Assembly: GCA_022447025.1 (NCBI GenBank)
Contig: JAKUUL010000003.1
Coordinates: 1 to 47,761 of the forward strand
Source of the DNA: SAR86 cluster bacterium
GTDB taxonomy: Bacteria; Pseudomonadota; Gammaproteobacteria; Magnimaribacterales; Magnimaribacteraceae
Direction of reading: 5' to 3'
DNA: 47,761 bases
Shown: one piece after another, positions 28,929 to 38,375 of the stretch
Layout: every line of letters begins with the position of its first letter
Numbering within the stretch: the stretch's first letter is position 1
Made by a program: the position numbers and the translations under genes
Notes under the pieces: generated by a model
What the model saw: only the letters and a program-made list of their open reading frames with translations
Told to the model about the DNA's origin: nothing
The model's database searches: none

Positions 28929-29657
28929 TTAAATAGTAAGGTTTTTAGTAATGTACCTACAGTAGCTGCAATCATCAGCAGCCTTTGGAGGTTCTTCTGC
29001 TAAAAGACAATACTTAAGATCTTTCAAGGTAGGCTCAACCCACTGATCATTTCCTATATAAGGTATTAGCTTAACTTTGAATTCTAGTTGGTTATTGAAC
29101 TCACTTTTATCTTTTATTCCATTACAGTAAACGAAATAGGCAGTATCAGAGACGTCGAAAGAATTACCTCTAAATAACCATTGGTAAAACTCCACTTGTC
29201 TTTTGTAGCCAATTTGCCAATCTGCATCCAAAGTAACTTCACCTTTTTTAGAGGTAGCTTTATAGTCCACAACAATTAGTTGATTTGTTTTTTTGTCTAT
29301 CCAAACGTCGTCTACACCTCCTCTTAGTATCAAATTTGTAGGTTCGTGAAATCTTTTTACTCCATGTCTAAGAGATTCTCTCCAATTATCTAGTTCTGGA
29401 TGTTCATAGGGGATAGCATTTAAGTTATTTTCTACTTGGATTGGGTGTGGCTTCTGCTTCTTTCTGTAACCATCAAATTCATTTTTTAAAAGTTCATCGA
29501 CTGCGTTATTAAGGTTAAATGGAAAGGTTGAAGGCCTGGCTATTCCAAGTCTGTTAGTCAAATAAAAACATCTTGAGCATTCAAGGAAGTTATCTACTCT
29601 AGATCTGCTGAGAGTGAATGGTTCTTCAGTATTTGGATTAAAAAGTCTTGAAGGCAT
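28929..29657 (-). CDS. PD-(D/E)XK nuclease-superfamily protein with four conserved-looking cysteines
   Basis: A 242-residue protein with a PD-(D/E)XK core: GGVDDVWI (Asp115/116), then LIVVDYKATSK with Asp130 and Lys132, then the motif around WQIGYKRQVEFYQWL (Gln/Tyr motif of RecB/Cas4-type nucleases). Two Cys pairs bracket it: Cys27/Cys30 (ECSRCFYL) and Cys230/Cys233 (DDCSYCRY). This recalls the Fe-S clamp of Cas4 and AddB, although those use one N-terminal and three C-terminal cysteines. No cas, recB or addA genes are near. Role is probably DNA repair or processing, unproven. Confidence 0.83.
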   Translation of the reverse strand: MPSRLFNPNTEEPFTLSRSRVDNFLECSRCFYLTNRLGIARPSTFPFNLNNAVDELLKNEFDGYRKKQKPHPIQVENNLNAIPYEHPELDNWRESLRHGVKRFHEPTNLILRGGVDDVWIDKKTNQLIVVDYKATSKKGEVTLDADWQIGYKRQVEFYQWLFRGNSFDVSDTAYFVYCNGIKDKSEFNNQLEFKVKLIPYIGNDQWVEPTLKDLKYCLLAEEPPKAADDCSYCRYITKNLTI

Positions 29658-29698
29658 TTTTCTATTTTGGGGCCTTAAATACTAGGCCCCTTACAATT

Positions 29699-29774
29699 TG
29701 GCTCCCCGAGCTGGGCTCGAACCAGCGACCCAATGATTAACAGTCATTTGCTCTACCAACTGAGCTATCGGGGA
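29699..29774 (-). tRNA. tRNA-Asn (anticodon GTT)
   Basis: Read on the minus strand, TCCCCGATAGCTCAG starts a full cloverleaf: acceptor stem TCCCCGA/TCGGGGA, D-arm AGCTCAGTTGGTAGAGC, anticodon loop CTGTTAATC with GTT, T-arm GCTGG-TTCGAGC-CCAGC, discriminator G and an encoded CCA (29699-29701). The 76-base length is standard. It is the only RNA gene seen in the window, alone between the nuclease gene and uvrB. Confidence 0.97.
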
Positions 29775-29782
29775 ATATGTTA

Positions 29783-29788
29783 ATTATA
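29783..29788 (-). promoter_or_regulatory. Candidate -10 box for tRNA-Asn
   Basis: On the minus strand TATAAT lies 8 bases before the mature tRNA 5' end, with a weak TTTATT 17 bases further upstream. Spacing suits initiation within a couple of bases of the mature 5' end. Pattern match only. Confidence 0.4.
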
Positions 29789-29802
29789 ACTACTTCAAAG
29801 CT

Positions 29803-29808
29803 TATAAT
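29803..29808 (+). promoter_or_regulatory. Candidate -10 box for uvrB
   Basis: TATAAT lies 18 bases before the uvrB ATG, with a weak TTAATT 17 bases upstream of it. The predicted leader would be only about 10 bases. I see no LexA-type CTGT-N8-ACAG box here, although uvrB is an SOS gene in E. coli. Confidence 0.33.
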
Positions 29809-29826
29809 AAATTTCTAATAAAGCTT

Positions 29827-31845
29827 ATGTCTAAAGAACTACAAGTCATATCAGAGTTTAATCCTGCAGGCGATCAACCTAAGGCCATTAAAGAATTAGT
29901 TGAAGGAGTCAATAGCGGTCTTCTTAATCAAACTTTATTGGGTGTCACCGGGTCAGGAAAAACATTTGCTATGGCAAAAGTAATTGAGGAGCTTCAGAGG
30001 CCTGCAATTATTATGGCGCACAATAAAACTTTAGCTGCCCAATTGTATGGAGAATTTAAGGAATTCTTACCAAACAATGCAGTTGAGTATTTCGTATCTT
30101 ATTACGACTACTATCAACCTGAAGCATATGTTCCTACCACAGATATTTACATTGAAAAAGATGCTTCCATAAATGAACACATAAACCAGATGCGTTTATC
30201 AGCAACTAAAGCTGTCATGGAAAGAAGGGATGTTGTGATAGTGGCATCAGTATCAGCAATTTATGGGTTAGGAGATCCTAAAAGATATTTCCAAATGGTT
30301 ATTCACTTAGATCGTGGAGAGCCAATAAACCAAAGGACACTTATCAGGAGACTGGCCGAGTTGCAATATGAAAGAAATGAAGCCGACTTTAGAAGATCTG
30401 TATACAGAGTGCGAGGAGATGTAATAGATGTTTTTCCTGCTGATTCAGAAAAAGAAGCTTTGAGAATAGAGCTATTTGGTAATGAAATAGAATCATTAAA
30501 ATACTTTGATCCGTTAACGGGAGAAGTTATTAGGGATGTTCCCAGAGCAACAATTTATCCAAAGTCTCACTACGTGACCTCAAGGGATAGAATTTTGAAA
30601 GCGGTTGAATTTATTAAAGAAGAGTTAGTGACCAGACTAGACGAGTTAAACAAAGAAAATAGACTGGTTGAAGCGCAACGGTTAGAACAGCGCACTTTAT
30701 ACGACATAGAGATGTTACAAGAACTTGGATTTTGTACAGGAATTGAAAATTATAGTAGATTTCTTTCAGACAGGCAGCCGGGCGAGCCGCCACCAACTCT
30801 TTATGATTATTTAGCAGACGACACTCTGGTTTTCATAGATGAGTCTCATGTTTCGTTACCACAATTGGGCGGTATGTTTCGAGGAGATCGCTCTAGAAAG
30901 CAAACTCTGGTTGATTACGGGTTTCGTCTCCCAGTTGCTTTGGATAATAGACCGTTAAGGTTTGACGAATGGGAAATGCTATCGGGTCAAAGAATCTTTG
31001 TTTCCGCGACTCCAGGAAAATATGAAAAGGAAAAATCAGGAAGAGTAGTTGAGTTGCTTGTTAGGCCAACGGGTTTGGTAGATCCTGAAGTTGAGGTTAA
31101 ACCAGCCACAAACCAAGTGGATGATTTACTTTCAGAAATTCATAAATATGCACCCAAGAATCAAAGGGTTTTAGTTACTGTGCTAACCAAGAGAATGGCA
31201 GAAGACCTGACTGACTATTTAGATGAAAATGGAATTCGAGTTAGGTATTTGCACTCCGACATAGACACAGTGGAAAGGATAGAGATCATTAGAGATCTCA
31301 GGCTCGGAGAATTTGATGTTCTTGTGGGCATCAACTTACTAAGGGAAGGTCTAGATATTCCAGAGGTTGCTTTGGTTGCTATCTTAGATGCCGATAAGGA
31401 AGGCTTCTTAAGATCTGATGTCTCTCTTATACAAACAATTGGAAGGGCAGCAAGACATATTTCTGGCAAAGCTATTCTCTATGCTGACAAGATTACTGGC
31501 TCAATGCAAAGGGCCATTGATGAAACTAGTCGAAGAAGAAAAGTTCAGGAAGACTTTAATAAGGAACACTCCATAACTCCTAAAGGAATAAAAAAATCTG
31601 TACTAGACATTATGGAAGGAGCAAGATCAACAAGAAAGAGAGGACAATCTAAGAGTAAGAAGAAATCTCTTGATATATTTAAATTTACTCCGCTCCAGGA
31701 GCTTAATGATCCTGATCAAATGAGAAAAGAAATTACCCTTTTAGAAGACCTGATGTATAAGCATGCTAAAAATCTAGAATTTGAAGAAGCTGCCGCTCAC
31801 AGAGATAGGGTAACTGAACTAAAAGAAAAGTTGTTTATGTCTTAA
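29827..31845 (+). CDS. uvrB: Excinuclease ABC subunit B
   Basis: UvrB verifies damage and positions UvrC in nucleotide excision repair. The 672-residue protein has Walker A GVTGSGKT (39-46), the beta-hairpin region with [12 protein letters not shown], the DEAD-like FIDESHVS, helicase motifs in [14 protein letters not shown] and QTIGRAARH, and the C-terminal UVR motif ([13 protein letters not shown]) that contacts UvrC. It ends 5 bases from the convergent lytic transglycosylase gene. Confidence 0.98.
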   Translation: MSKELQVISEFNPAGDQPKAIKELVEGVNSGLLNQTLLGVTGSGKTFAMAKVIEELQRPAIIMAHNKTLAAQLYGEFKEFLPNNAVEYFVSYYDYYQPEAYVPTTDIYIEKDASINEHINQMRLSATKAVMERRDVVIVASVSAIYGLGDPKRYFQMVIHLDRGEPINQRTLIRRLAELQYERNEADFRRSVYRVRGDVIDVFPADSEKEALRIELFGNEIESLKYFDPLTGEVIRDVPRATIYPKSHYVTSRDRILKAVEFIKEELVTRLDELNKENRLVEAQRLEQRTLYDIEMLQELGFCTGIENYSRFLSDRQPGEPPPTLYDYLADDTLVFIDESHVSLPQLGGMFRGDRSRKQTLVDYGFRLPVALDNRPLRFDEWEMLSGQRIFVSATPGKYEKEKSGRVVELLVRPTGLVDPEVEVKPATNQVDDLLSEIHKYAPKNQRVLVTVLTKRMAEDLTDYLDENGIRVRYLHSDIDTVERIEIIRDLRLGEFDVLVGINLLREGLDIPEVALVAILDADKEGFLRSDVSLIQTIGRAARHISGKAILYADKITGSMQRAIDETSRRRKVQEDFNKEHSITPKGIKKSVLDIMEGARSTRKRGQSKSKKKSLDIFKFTPLQELNDPDQMRKEITLLEDLMYKHAKNLEFEEAAAHRDRVTELKEKLFMS

Positions 31846-31850
31846 CCAAG

Positions 31851-32609
31851 TTAAATGGAAGAATTCCTTTTAATTACAGAGAGAGTCCTATAGTAGAGTT
31901 GAATATTTTGCACATAGTCTACAGCCTCATTAATTCTGATGGTCATAGAAGGGTCATCTTCTTCTTTTGCCATAAGAATTAAAGTATTACAGATTTCAGT
32001 CCAACTATTAGCATTTCCATTCGCATTTAGTGTCTTCTTTCTGGCTTCTTTTAAGTAGCTAAAACCTAAATTGTAAGCAGCAATTGCCATCCAAAGTTTA
32101 TCTTGTCTAGGAATAGATTCAGGGAGTCTTTCTAAAAGACTCTGAAAGTAAATAGAACCACCCATCACACTTTGCTTAGGGTCAGTTCTTTTAGTGATAC
32201 CTACCTCCTTAGCTGTTTTTTGGGTAAGCATCATTAATCCTCGGACCCCAGTTTTTGAGATGGCTTTAGGATTCCAATGTGATTCTTGATAACTAATTGC
32301 AGCTAGAAGAGTCCAGTGCTGATCTGTTTGACTAGCAGCCTCTTTAAATAAATTTACCCATTCAGGTAGCCTTTGATTCATACGAGCAACGAAGATCTCT
32401 TTTCCGGCAGGGTCCTGTTCCTTCCAGAGTAGATTTAACTCTTCTTCTAGATAAATTGTATTGTTAGAGTTGAACGAAACGACGGAATTATCAAGACCTA
32501 ATAAGGCGATAACTAGAAGACCAAAAAAGGAAACCAATCTTATCTTGTTCAAAACAAAAAATACCCCTCTTGGGTGTGTAATTATAAATAACAATTTACG
32601 ATTAATCAC
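31851..32609 (-). CDS. Minimal MltF-like membrane-bound lytic transglycosylase (SLT domain only)
   Basis: A 252-residue protein with an SLT domain (about 95-200): LLAAISYQESHWNP holds the catalytic Glu109, followed by GVRGLMMLT and AIAAYNLG. Such enzymes cleave peptidoglycan to anhydromuropeptides. The segment RLPEWVNLFKEAA before it and the position next to purL match E. coli MltF (mltF and purL adjacent), but the roughly 250-residue solute-binding-like regulatory domain of MltF is absent. A hydrophobic helix near residues 24-38 suggests membrane anchoring or a signal peptide. The first 20 residues may be spurious; a TTG at Leu20 would also work as start. Confidence 0.85.
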   Translation of the reverse strand: MINRKLLFIITHPRGVFFVLNKIRLVSFFGLLVIALLGLDNSVVSFNSNNTIYLEEELNLLWKEQDPAGKEIFVARMNQRLPEWVNLFKEAASQTDQHWTLLAAISYQESHWNPKAISKTGVRGLMMLTQKTAKEVGITKRTDPKQSVMGGSIYFQSLLERLPESIPRQDKLWMAIAAYNLGFSYLKEARKKTLNANGNANSWTEICNTLILMAKEEDDPSMTIRINEAVDYVQNIQLYYRTLSVIKRNSSI

Positions 32610-32676
32610 TATATATTGTGTTCAAGAACTTAAGACAACACAATATAAAGTGGTTTTTGTATTTCTTTGCTTAATC

Positions 32677-32682
32677 TATAAT
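32677..32682 (+). promoter_or_regulatory. Candidate -10 box for purL
   Basis: TATAAT followed by acgcccc lies 17 bases before the purL ATG. The expected transcript start near 32689 leaves about 10 leader bases with no Shine-Dalgarno sequence. The -35 region (gtttttg) is weak. No PurR palindrome was noticed. Confidence 0.45.
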
Positions 32683-32699
32683 ACGCCCCTCAAAACTCA

Positions 32700-35600
32700 A
32701 TGGTTTCAACGAAAGACGAGCTTTCCTCATTCGTTGCTTTAAAGAGGCAACAAGGTCTTTCTGAGTTTAGATTAAAAGCTCTTGTAGAACTTATCAAAAG
32801 AGATTTTTCTGACATCCAATCAATAAATTGTGAAGATTTTTTCTTTTGCTCTCTATCAGAGGATAGTAATGAATTAAGAATTCAAACAGAAGATAGACTT
32901 AGTAAAATTTTAAAGGCTCAAGTCGTAAAGAGAGAGCTAAAGGCAGATCAATTTATTTTGATTCCTAGAATAGGCACTATTTCACCTTGGTCTTCAAAAG
33001 CTACAGACATTCTTTCTAATGCAGGTCTTAAACCTCTTAAAAGAATTGAAAAAGGCTTATGTTTTACCTTGGAAACTCAATCCGATTTGAAAGAACAATC
33101 ACTTAATGAGATAGGTAAAAAAATATATGATCGAATGACCCAAACTGTCATAACAACAGTTTCAGATGCTCAGAAATTATTCAAACAAGCTCAGCCCAAG
33201 TCAGTTCTTAGCATTGATATTTTTGAAAAAGGAAAAAAGTCTTTACAAGAAGCAAATAGCTCTTTGGGTTTAGCTTTAAGTGAAGAGGAGATAGATTATT
33301 TGTACAACAGTTACCTAGAAAAAAAATCAAATCCGACTGATGCTGAACTTATGATGTTTGCTCAGGCAAATTCTGAACATTGTCGGCACAAGATTTTTAA
33401 TGCTCAGTGGGAAATAGATGGTCAAACTCTTTCAATGAGTCTTTTTGACATGATCCGTAATACTTATAAAAAAAGTCCCCATGGAGTCCTTTCAGCTTAT
33501 GAAGATAACGCTGCAATACTAAAGGGCCATAAAGCTAAGAGATTTTTTCCAAATCCTGCATCCATCTATAAAACTGAAGAAGAGCCAATACATTTGGTAA
33601 CAAAAGTAGAAACGCATAATCATCCAACTGCTATTTCACCTTTTCCAGGTGCTTCAACAGGTTCAGGTGGAGAAATTAGGGATGAAGGTGCGACTGGAAG
33701 AGGAGCAAAGCCAAAAGCAGGTCTATGTGGTTTTAGTGTTTCAAATTTAAGGATTCCTAATTTTGAAGAAAAATGGGAAGGGAAAGAGAATAAACCCGAT
33801 CGAATTTGTTCACCTTTACAGATAATGCTAGAAGCCCCAATCGGAGCAGCTGCTTTCAACAATGAATTCGGCAGACCTAATATATTGGGTTACTTCCGTA
33901 CCTTTGAAATGGAAATTAATGAGAATACTTATGGTTATCACAAACCTATTATGCTTGCGGGAGGTTTAGGCAACATAAGAGACTCTCATGTAAAGAAAAG
34001 TTCAGTACCGGTTGGCTCTAAACTAATTGTTTTGGGTGGACCGGCTATGCTAATCGGGTTAGGCGGGGGTTCTGCATCCTCTTTGTTATCTGGAGAAGCT
34101 GAATTGGACTTAGATTTTGCTTCTGTTCAGAGAGATAACGCTGAAATGGAAAGAAGGTGCCAAGAGGTTATTGATAATTGCTGGCAGAGAGGAGACTCAA
34201 ATCCCATTTTATTTATTCACGATGTAGGTGCAGGGGGTCTATCTAATGCTATACCAGAACTAATAAAAGATAGTGGACATGGGGGCTTAATACAACTTAG
34301 AGACATCCCTAATGCCGAACCAGATATGTCGCCTATGGAAATTTGGTGCAATGAATCTCAAGAAAGATACGTAATGGCCATAGAGACTAAAGAATTAAAA
34401 GGATTCTTAGATATATGTGAAAGGGAAAGGTGCCCTGTCGCAGTTCTAGGAGAAATAACGGAAGGAAATGACCTCAAAGTACATGATTCACTATTTGATA
34501 ATTATCCAATCGACATCTCTCTGGAGACTCTTTTTGGAAACACACCAAAATTGGTCAGGAAGTTTACAAGAGAAAAGGAAGAAATTACTGAGTCCAAGCC
34601 TCTTGATCAAGATATTAATTCTTTACTAAGAAGTGTTTTGCGACATCCAGCTGTAGGAAGCAAGAGTTTTTTGATAACAATTGGGGACAGATCAATAACA
34701 GGTTTAATATCAAGGGATCAAATGGTAGGCCCTTGGCAAGTTCCAGTGGCAGATAATTCTGTAACTCTTTCTAGTTTTTTCTCCTCCACTGGAGAAGCAA
34801 TGGCAATTGGCGAAAAAACCCCTTGTGCAATTATTAATTCGAAAGCTGCTTCTAGGATGGCAGTAGGTGAAGCAGTTACAAACATTATATCTTCAGGAAT
34901 AGAGCAACTTTCAGACATAAAAATTTCTGCAAATTGGATGGGTGCACCAGATAAGTTAAAAGGAGATCAAGATCTTTATGAAGCAGTTGAGGCAGTTGGC
35001 ATGGATCTTTGTCCTAAGTGGGATATATGTATACCTGTGGGTAAGGATTCTTTATCCATGGCTACTAGTTGGCGTGATGAAGAAAAGAATGAACATTCAG
35101 TTACTTCTCCTCTATCCCTAATAGTTTCAGCTTTTGCTCCACTTAAAGATGTAAATTTAGCAATCACTCCACAGATTAACTTAACATCCAGCAAATCTTC
35201 AGAACTAATTTTTATTGATCTAGCAAAAGGAAAGAAAAGAATGGGAGGAAGTATTGCTTTCCAAGTATCTTCTCAATTCCTAGGATCAGTTCCAGATGTT
35301 GAGTGTGTAAATGAAATGCCTGAATTAGTAAAAGTTATGCATCAGCTTATAAAAGAAAAGAAGGTTATCGCCTACCACGACCGATCTGACGGCGGTTTAA
35401 TTTGCAGTCTTCTAGAGATGGCTTTTTGTGGAAGAAGTGGACTTGATATAAAGCTAGATGAAGTTTGCGAAACTAATAAACAAATACTAGAATTTTTATT
35501 TAACGAAGAATTGGGAATGGTAATTCAAGTTCCAACTGAAAATACAGAAGAGGTTATCAATTTAGTTTCTGAAGTAGGTTTAAAAGATCATATTTACAGT

Positions 35601-36611
35601 ATTGCTTCACCAAATGAATCAAAGGACATTAAAGTCTATCAACATGAGAGTTTAGCTTTCGAATGGAAGTTAAGTGATCTTCTTAAAGAATGGAACTTCG
35701 TGAGCCATAAAATGCAATCTCTTAGAGACAATCCTAAGACTGCTGATGACGAGTATTTGTTTGATACTGACGACAAAAGAAAAGGATTAAATCCCAAGGT
35801 TTCATTTGAAATCCCAAAAAAATTAATACCTTCATCTCGAAAACCTCAAATCGCAATACTTAGAGAACAAGGTGTTAATGGGCAAGTAGAAATGGCAGCT
35901 GCTTTTGATAGGGTGGGATTCTCTTGTATTGATGTTCATATGACAGATTTAATAAAAGGTAAGAGAAAGTTAGAGGAATTTAGTGGTTTAGTGGCTTGTG
36001 GAGGATTTTCTTACGGCGATGTACTAGGAGCGGGTGAAGGTTGGGCTACAAGTATTCTTTACAATGATAAATTAAGTCGAGATTTTATAAATTATTTCAG
36101 TCGAGAAGATGTATTTACTTTGGGGGTTTGTAACGGCTGTCAAATGTTGGCACTTCTATCAGAGCTTATACCTGACACTGGTTTATGGCCCAAGTTTGCA
36201 AGAAATGAATCTGAAAAATTCGAAGCACGATTAATCCAATTGCTGGTTAATAAATCACCTTCAATCTTTTTTAAAGATATGGAGAATTCAGTTATGCCCG
36301 TAGCAGTTGCACATGGAGAGGGCCAAGTCAGTTTAGCCAGAAGTGAAATAGATAAATTAATTCATCGAGGGTTAGTGCCTATAACTTATGCTGATGATGA
36401 AGGTCAAACAACAGAGGCCTACCCTAATAATCCGAATGGCTCTTTGTCAGGTATAGCAGGAGTAACAAATTCTTTAGGAACAATAACTTTAATGATGCCG
36501 CACCCAGAGAGATCATTTTTATCTGCACAACATTCTTGGAAACCAGAGGATTGGGATGAATACAGTCCGTGGATTAAGTTCTTTTTAAATGCCAGAGAGT
36601 TTATTGGTTAG
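32700..36611 (+). CDS. purL: Phosphoribosylformylglycinamidine synthase, single-chain form
   Basis: PurL converts FGAR to FGAM with glutamine and ATP in purine synthesis. The 1303-residue single-chain form is characteristic of gammaproteobacteria. Domain order is N-terminal PurS-like domain, linker, two AIRS-type synthase halves (NSEHCRHKIFNA, KVETHNHPTAI, GAGGLSNAIPEL, YHDRSDGGL) and a C-terminal glutaminase with nucleophile Cys1144 (GVCNGCQML) and catalytic His in MMPHPERS. The start fits the family. The 3' end overlaps the convergent Nudix gene by 11 bases. Confidence 0.98.
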   Translation: MVSTKDELSSFVALKRQQGLSEFRLKALVELIKRDFSDIQSINCEDFFFCSLSEDSNELRIQTEDRLSKILKAQVVKRELKADQFILIPRIGTISPWSSKATDILSNAGLKPLKRIEKGLCFTLETQSDLKEQSLNEIGKKIYDRMTQTVITTVSDAQKLFKQAQPKSVLSIDIFEKGKKSLQEANSSLGLALSEEEIDYLYNSYLEKKSNPTDAELMMFAQANSEHCRHKIFNAQWEIDGQTLSMSLFDMIRNTYKKSPHGVLSAYEDNAAILKGHKAKRFFPNPASIYKTEEEPIHLVTKVETHNHPTAISPFPGASTGSGGEIRDEGATGRGAKPKAGLCGFSVSNLRIPNFEEKWEGKENKPDRICSPLQIMLEAPIGAAAFNNEFGRPNILGYFRTFEMEINENTYGYHKPIMLAGGLGNIRDSHVKKSSVPVGSKLIVLGGPAMLIGLGGGSASSLLSGEAELDLDFASVQRDNAEMERRCQEVIDNCWQRGDSNPILFIHDVGAGGLSNAIPELIKDSGHGGLIQLRDIPNAEPDMSPMEIWCNESQERYVMAIETKELKGFLDICERERCPVAVLGEITEGNDLKVHDSLFDNYPIDISLETLFGNTPKLVRKFTREKEEITESKPLDQDINSLLRSVLRHPAVGSKSFLITIGDRSITGLISRDQMVGPWQVPVADNSVTLSSFFSSTGEAMAIGEKTPCAIINSKAASRMAVGEAVTNIISSGIEQLSDIKISANWMGAPDKLKGDQDLYEAVEAVGMDLCPKWDICIPVGKDSLSMATSWRDEEKNEHSVTSPLSLIVSAFAPLKDVNLAITPQINLTSSKSSELIFIDLAKGKKRMGGSIAFQVSSQFLGSVPDVECVNEMPELVKVMHQLIKEKKVIAYHDRSDGGLICSLLEMAFCGRSGLDIKLDEVCETNKQILEFLFNEELGMVIQVPTENTEEVINLVSEVGLKDHIYSIASPNESKDIKVYQHESLAFEWKLSDLLKEWNFVSHKMQSLRDNPKTADDEYLFDTDDKRKGLNPKVSFEIPKKLIPSSRKPQIAILREQGVNGQVEMAAAFDRVGFSCIDVHMTDLIKGKRKLEEFSGLVACGGFSYGDVLGAGEGWATSILYNDKLSRDFINYFSREDVFTLGVCNGCQMLALLSELIPDTGLWPKFARNESEKFEARLIQLLVNKSPSIFFKDMENSVMPVAVAHGEGQVSLARSEIDKLIHRGLVPITYADDEGQTTEAYPNNPNGSLSGIAGVTNSLGTITLMMPHPERSFLSAQHSWKPEDWDEYSPWIKFFLNAREFIG

Positions 36612-37152
36612 GTTTTTTAGCTGGCCTTTCTATGGTCTCAATTCTTAAATCAAATTTGTTATTTTTCCTGTCATTCAGATAATGCTTCAGGACCAAAGGC
36701 ACAAACGGGAAAGCAAGTTCCTCCCAAGGAATACTGTCTTCTTCAAATAATCTTACCTCAAGACTTTCAGAAGTTGGACCAAAGTCTTCTGCAACAACCT
36801 CTGCTAAAAAAAGCATATAGATTTGACTGATCTGAGGAATATTAAAAATTGCATAAAGATGATCCATCTTTACCTCAGTGCTTGTTTCTTCAAGAGTTTC
36901 TCGGAAGGCTCCTTGCTCTATAGTTTCTCCGTTTTCTAAAAATCCAGCAGGCAATGTCCATAAACCTTGTCTAGGATGAATAGCCCGTTTACACAAAAGA
37001 ATTGTTTCTTCTTTTATGGGTAAGGTACCAGTCACAATTTTGGGGTTTTGATAATGAATATCGTCGCAACTTGTGCAGCAATATCTTGGTAGATTGTCAC
37101 CTTCTGGAATCTTAAGCTCCACCTCACTGCCACAACTGCTGCAATATTTCAT
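36601..37152 (-). CDS. Nudix hydrolase with N-terminal zinc ribbon
   Basis: A 183-residue protein with an N-terminal zinc ribbon (Cys4, Cys7, Cys26, Cys29) and a Nudix box at about 70-92 (GFLENGETIEQGAFRETLEE). The catalytic REtlEE is intact, but the Gly after it in the consensus is Ser. Zinc-ribbon Nudix proteins include NudC-type NADH pyrophosphatases; this one is shorter and lacks the NudC N-terminal domain, so the substrate is unknown. It is convergent with purL and divergent from the second Nudix gene. Confidence 0.86.
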   Translation of the reverse strand: MKYCSSCGSEVELKIPEGDNLPRYCCTSCDDIHYQNPKIVTGTLPIKEETILLCKRAIHPRQGLWTLPAGFLENGETIEQGAFRETLEETSTEVKMDHLYAIFNIPQISQIYMLFLAEVVAEDFGPTSESLEVRLFEEDSIPWEELAFPFVPLVLKHYLNDRKNNKFDLRIETIERPAKKPNQ

Positions 37153-37221
37153 TTGTTAAGGATTATTTTGATTTGATTTTCGGAAGTATAAACTATTATG
37201 TAAGTTAAAAATTAACTATCC

Positions 37222-37848
37222 ATGCTCAAAAAAATAGAGGACAACCTCAATAAAAAAGAATCAACTTGGCTAGATCAGTTGTCATTGAAACAATCTGATC
37301 CTAAATCAGATTTACCTAAAGCAGCTGTACTTATAGCCTTAACAGATGAAGAAAACCCTGAGGTCATCTACACTTTGAGGTCAAATAAGGTTTCTTCTCA
37401 TCAAGGAGAGGTTTCTTTTCCAGGTGGAATGCAAGAAGAATCAGACACTTCTTTGATAATAACTGCTTTAAGAGAATCAGAAGAAGAGATAGGTCTACCA
37501 CAGAATTGTGTAAAAATTTTAGGATCTCTAGATACCATGGTTAGTAGGTTTAATGTCAGTGTTACACCCTTTGTGGGTGTTATTCCTGGCGATGTTGAGC
37601 TTAATACAAGCTCAGAAGAAATCGAGGCATGCTTTAGAGTGCCACTTTCTTTTCTTTTAAAGGACAAAAGATATAGAAATGATGAAGTAAATAGAAACGG
37701 AGAAACTTTTTATATGCCTGCTTACAAGTATAGTTCCTACGTAATTTGGGGCTTAACCGCTATGATTACAGTTAATTTTTTGAATAGAGCTCTAGATGCG
37801 AAGATTGATATGTCTTTACCAAGTAAAATAGAAGGAGAGGAAGGATGA
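37222..37848 (+). CDS. NudL-like Nudix hydrolase, probable CoA pyrophosphatase
   Basis: A 208-residue protein with the CoA-pyrophosphatase motif [18 protein letters not shown] (52-69), leading into the Nudix box [24 protein letters not shown]. These features are typical of NudL/PCD1-type enzymes that split CoA or oxidised CoA into 4'-phosphopantetheine and ADP. Its stop overlaps the next ATG by 4 bases, coupling it to the gamma-carbonic-anhydrase-like gene. Confidence 0.87.
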   Translation: MLKKIEDNLNKKESTWLDQLSLKQSDPKSDLPKAAVLIALTDEENPEVIYTLRSNKVSSHQGEVSFPGGMQEESDTSLIITALRESEEEIGLPQNCVKILGSLDTMVSRFNVSVTPFVGVIPGDVELNTSSEEIEACFRVPLSFLLKDKRYRNDEVNRNGETFYMPAYKYSSYVIWGLTAMITVNFLNRALDAKIDMSLPSKIEGEEG

Positions 37849-38372
37849 AGTTTGATCTAGGGGAATACTCTGTTGAGACAGACGGAGATAATTTTTATAT
37901 TGCTGAGACGGCTATAGTATTAGGCAAGGTCAGGTTATGTAGAGATGCCAGTGTCTGGTTTGGAGCTGTCTTAAGAGGTGATACGGAACTGATTACTGTG
38001 GGAGAAGGCAGTAATGTTCAGGATGGAGCAGTCGTCCATACTGATTTGGGTTTTCCGGTAGAAATAGGAAAAGATGTAACAATAGGTCATCAAGCCATGC
38101 TTCATGGCTGTTGCATAGGAGATGGGAGTTTAATTGGCATAAATGCGGTGGTGTTAAATGGCGCAAAAGTAGGATCCGGTTGTTTAATTGCATCCAATGC
38201 TTTAGTCACTGAAGGCATGGAAGTACCCGATGGATCTGTTGTCATGGGTTCACCCGGAAAAATTAAAGGATCCCTTGACGAAGATAAAAAGAAGGGATTG
38301 TTGCTTTCTGCCCAGCATTACGTGCAGAATTACAAAAGATTTAAAGTAGAATTAACTAAAGTGGAGGACTAA
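37845..38372 (+). CDS. Gamma carbonic anhydrase family protein (left-handed beta helix)
   Basis: A 175-residue hexapeptide-repeat protein with the three zinc ligands of the gamma-class in place (His65, His82, His87; VVHTDLG and IGHQAMLHG), plus Arg44/Asp46 in LRGDT. It belongs to the YrdA/PaaY/CaiE-like group. Carbonic anhydrase or thioesterase activity is possible; the group is poorly defined. It overlaps the CoA pyrophosphatase-like gene by 4 bases and precedes the dienelactone-hydrolase-like gene by 3 bases. Confidence 0.9.
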   Translation: MKFDLGEYSVETDGDNFYIAETAIVLGKVRLCRDASVWFGAVLRGDTELITVGEGSNVQDGAVVHTDLGFPVEIGKDVTIGHQAMLHGCCIGDGSLIGINAVVLNGAKVGSGCLIASNALVTEGMEVPDGSVVMGSPGKIKGSLDEDKKKGLLLSAQHYVQNYKRFKVELTKVED

Positions 38373-38375
38373 TTT

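Noticed and set aside
28929-29657. Cas4 as part of a CRISPR system
   Set aside because: No other cas gene or repeat array is visible and the cysteine arrangement is 2+2 rather than 1+3.
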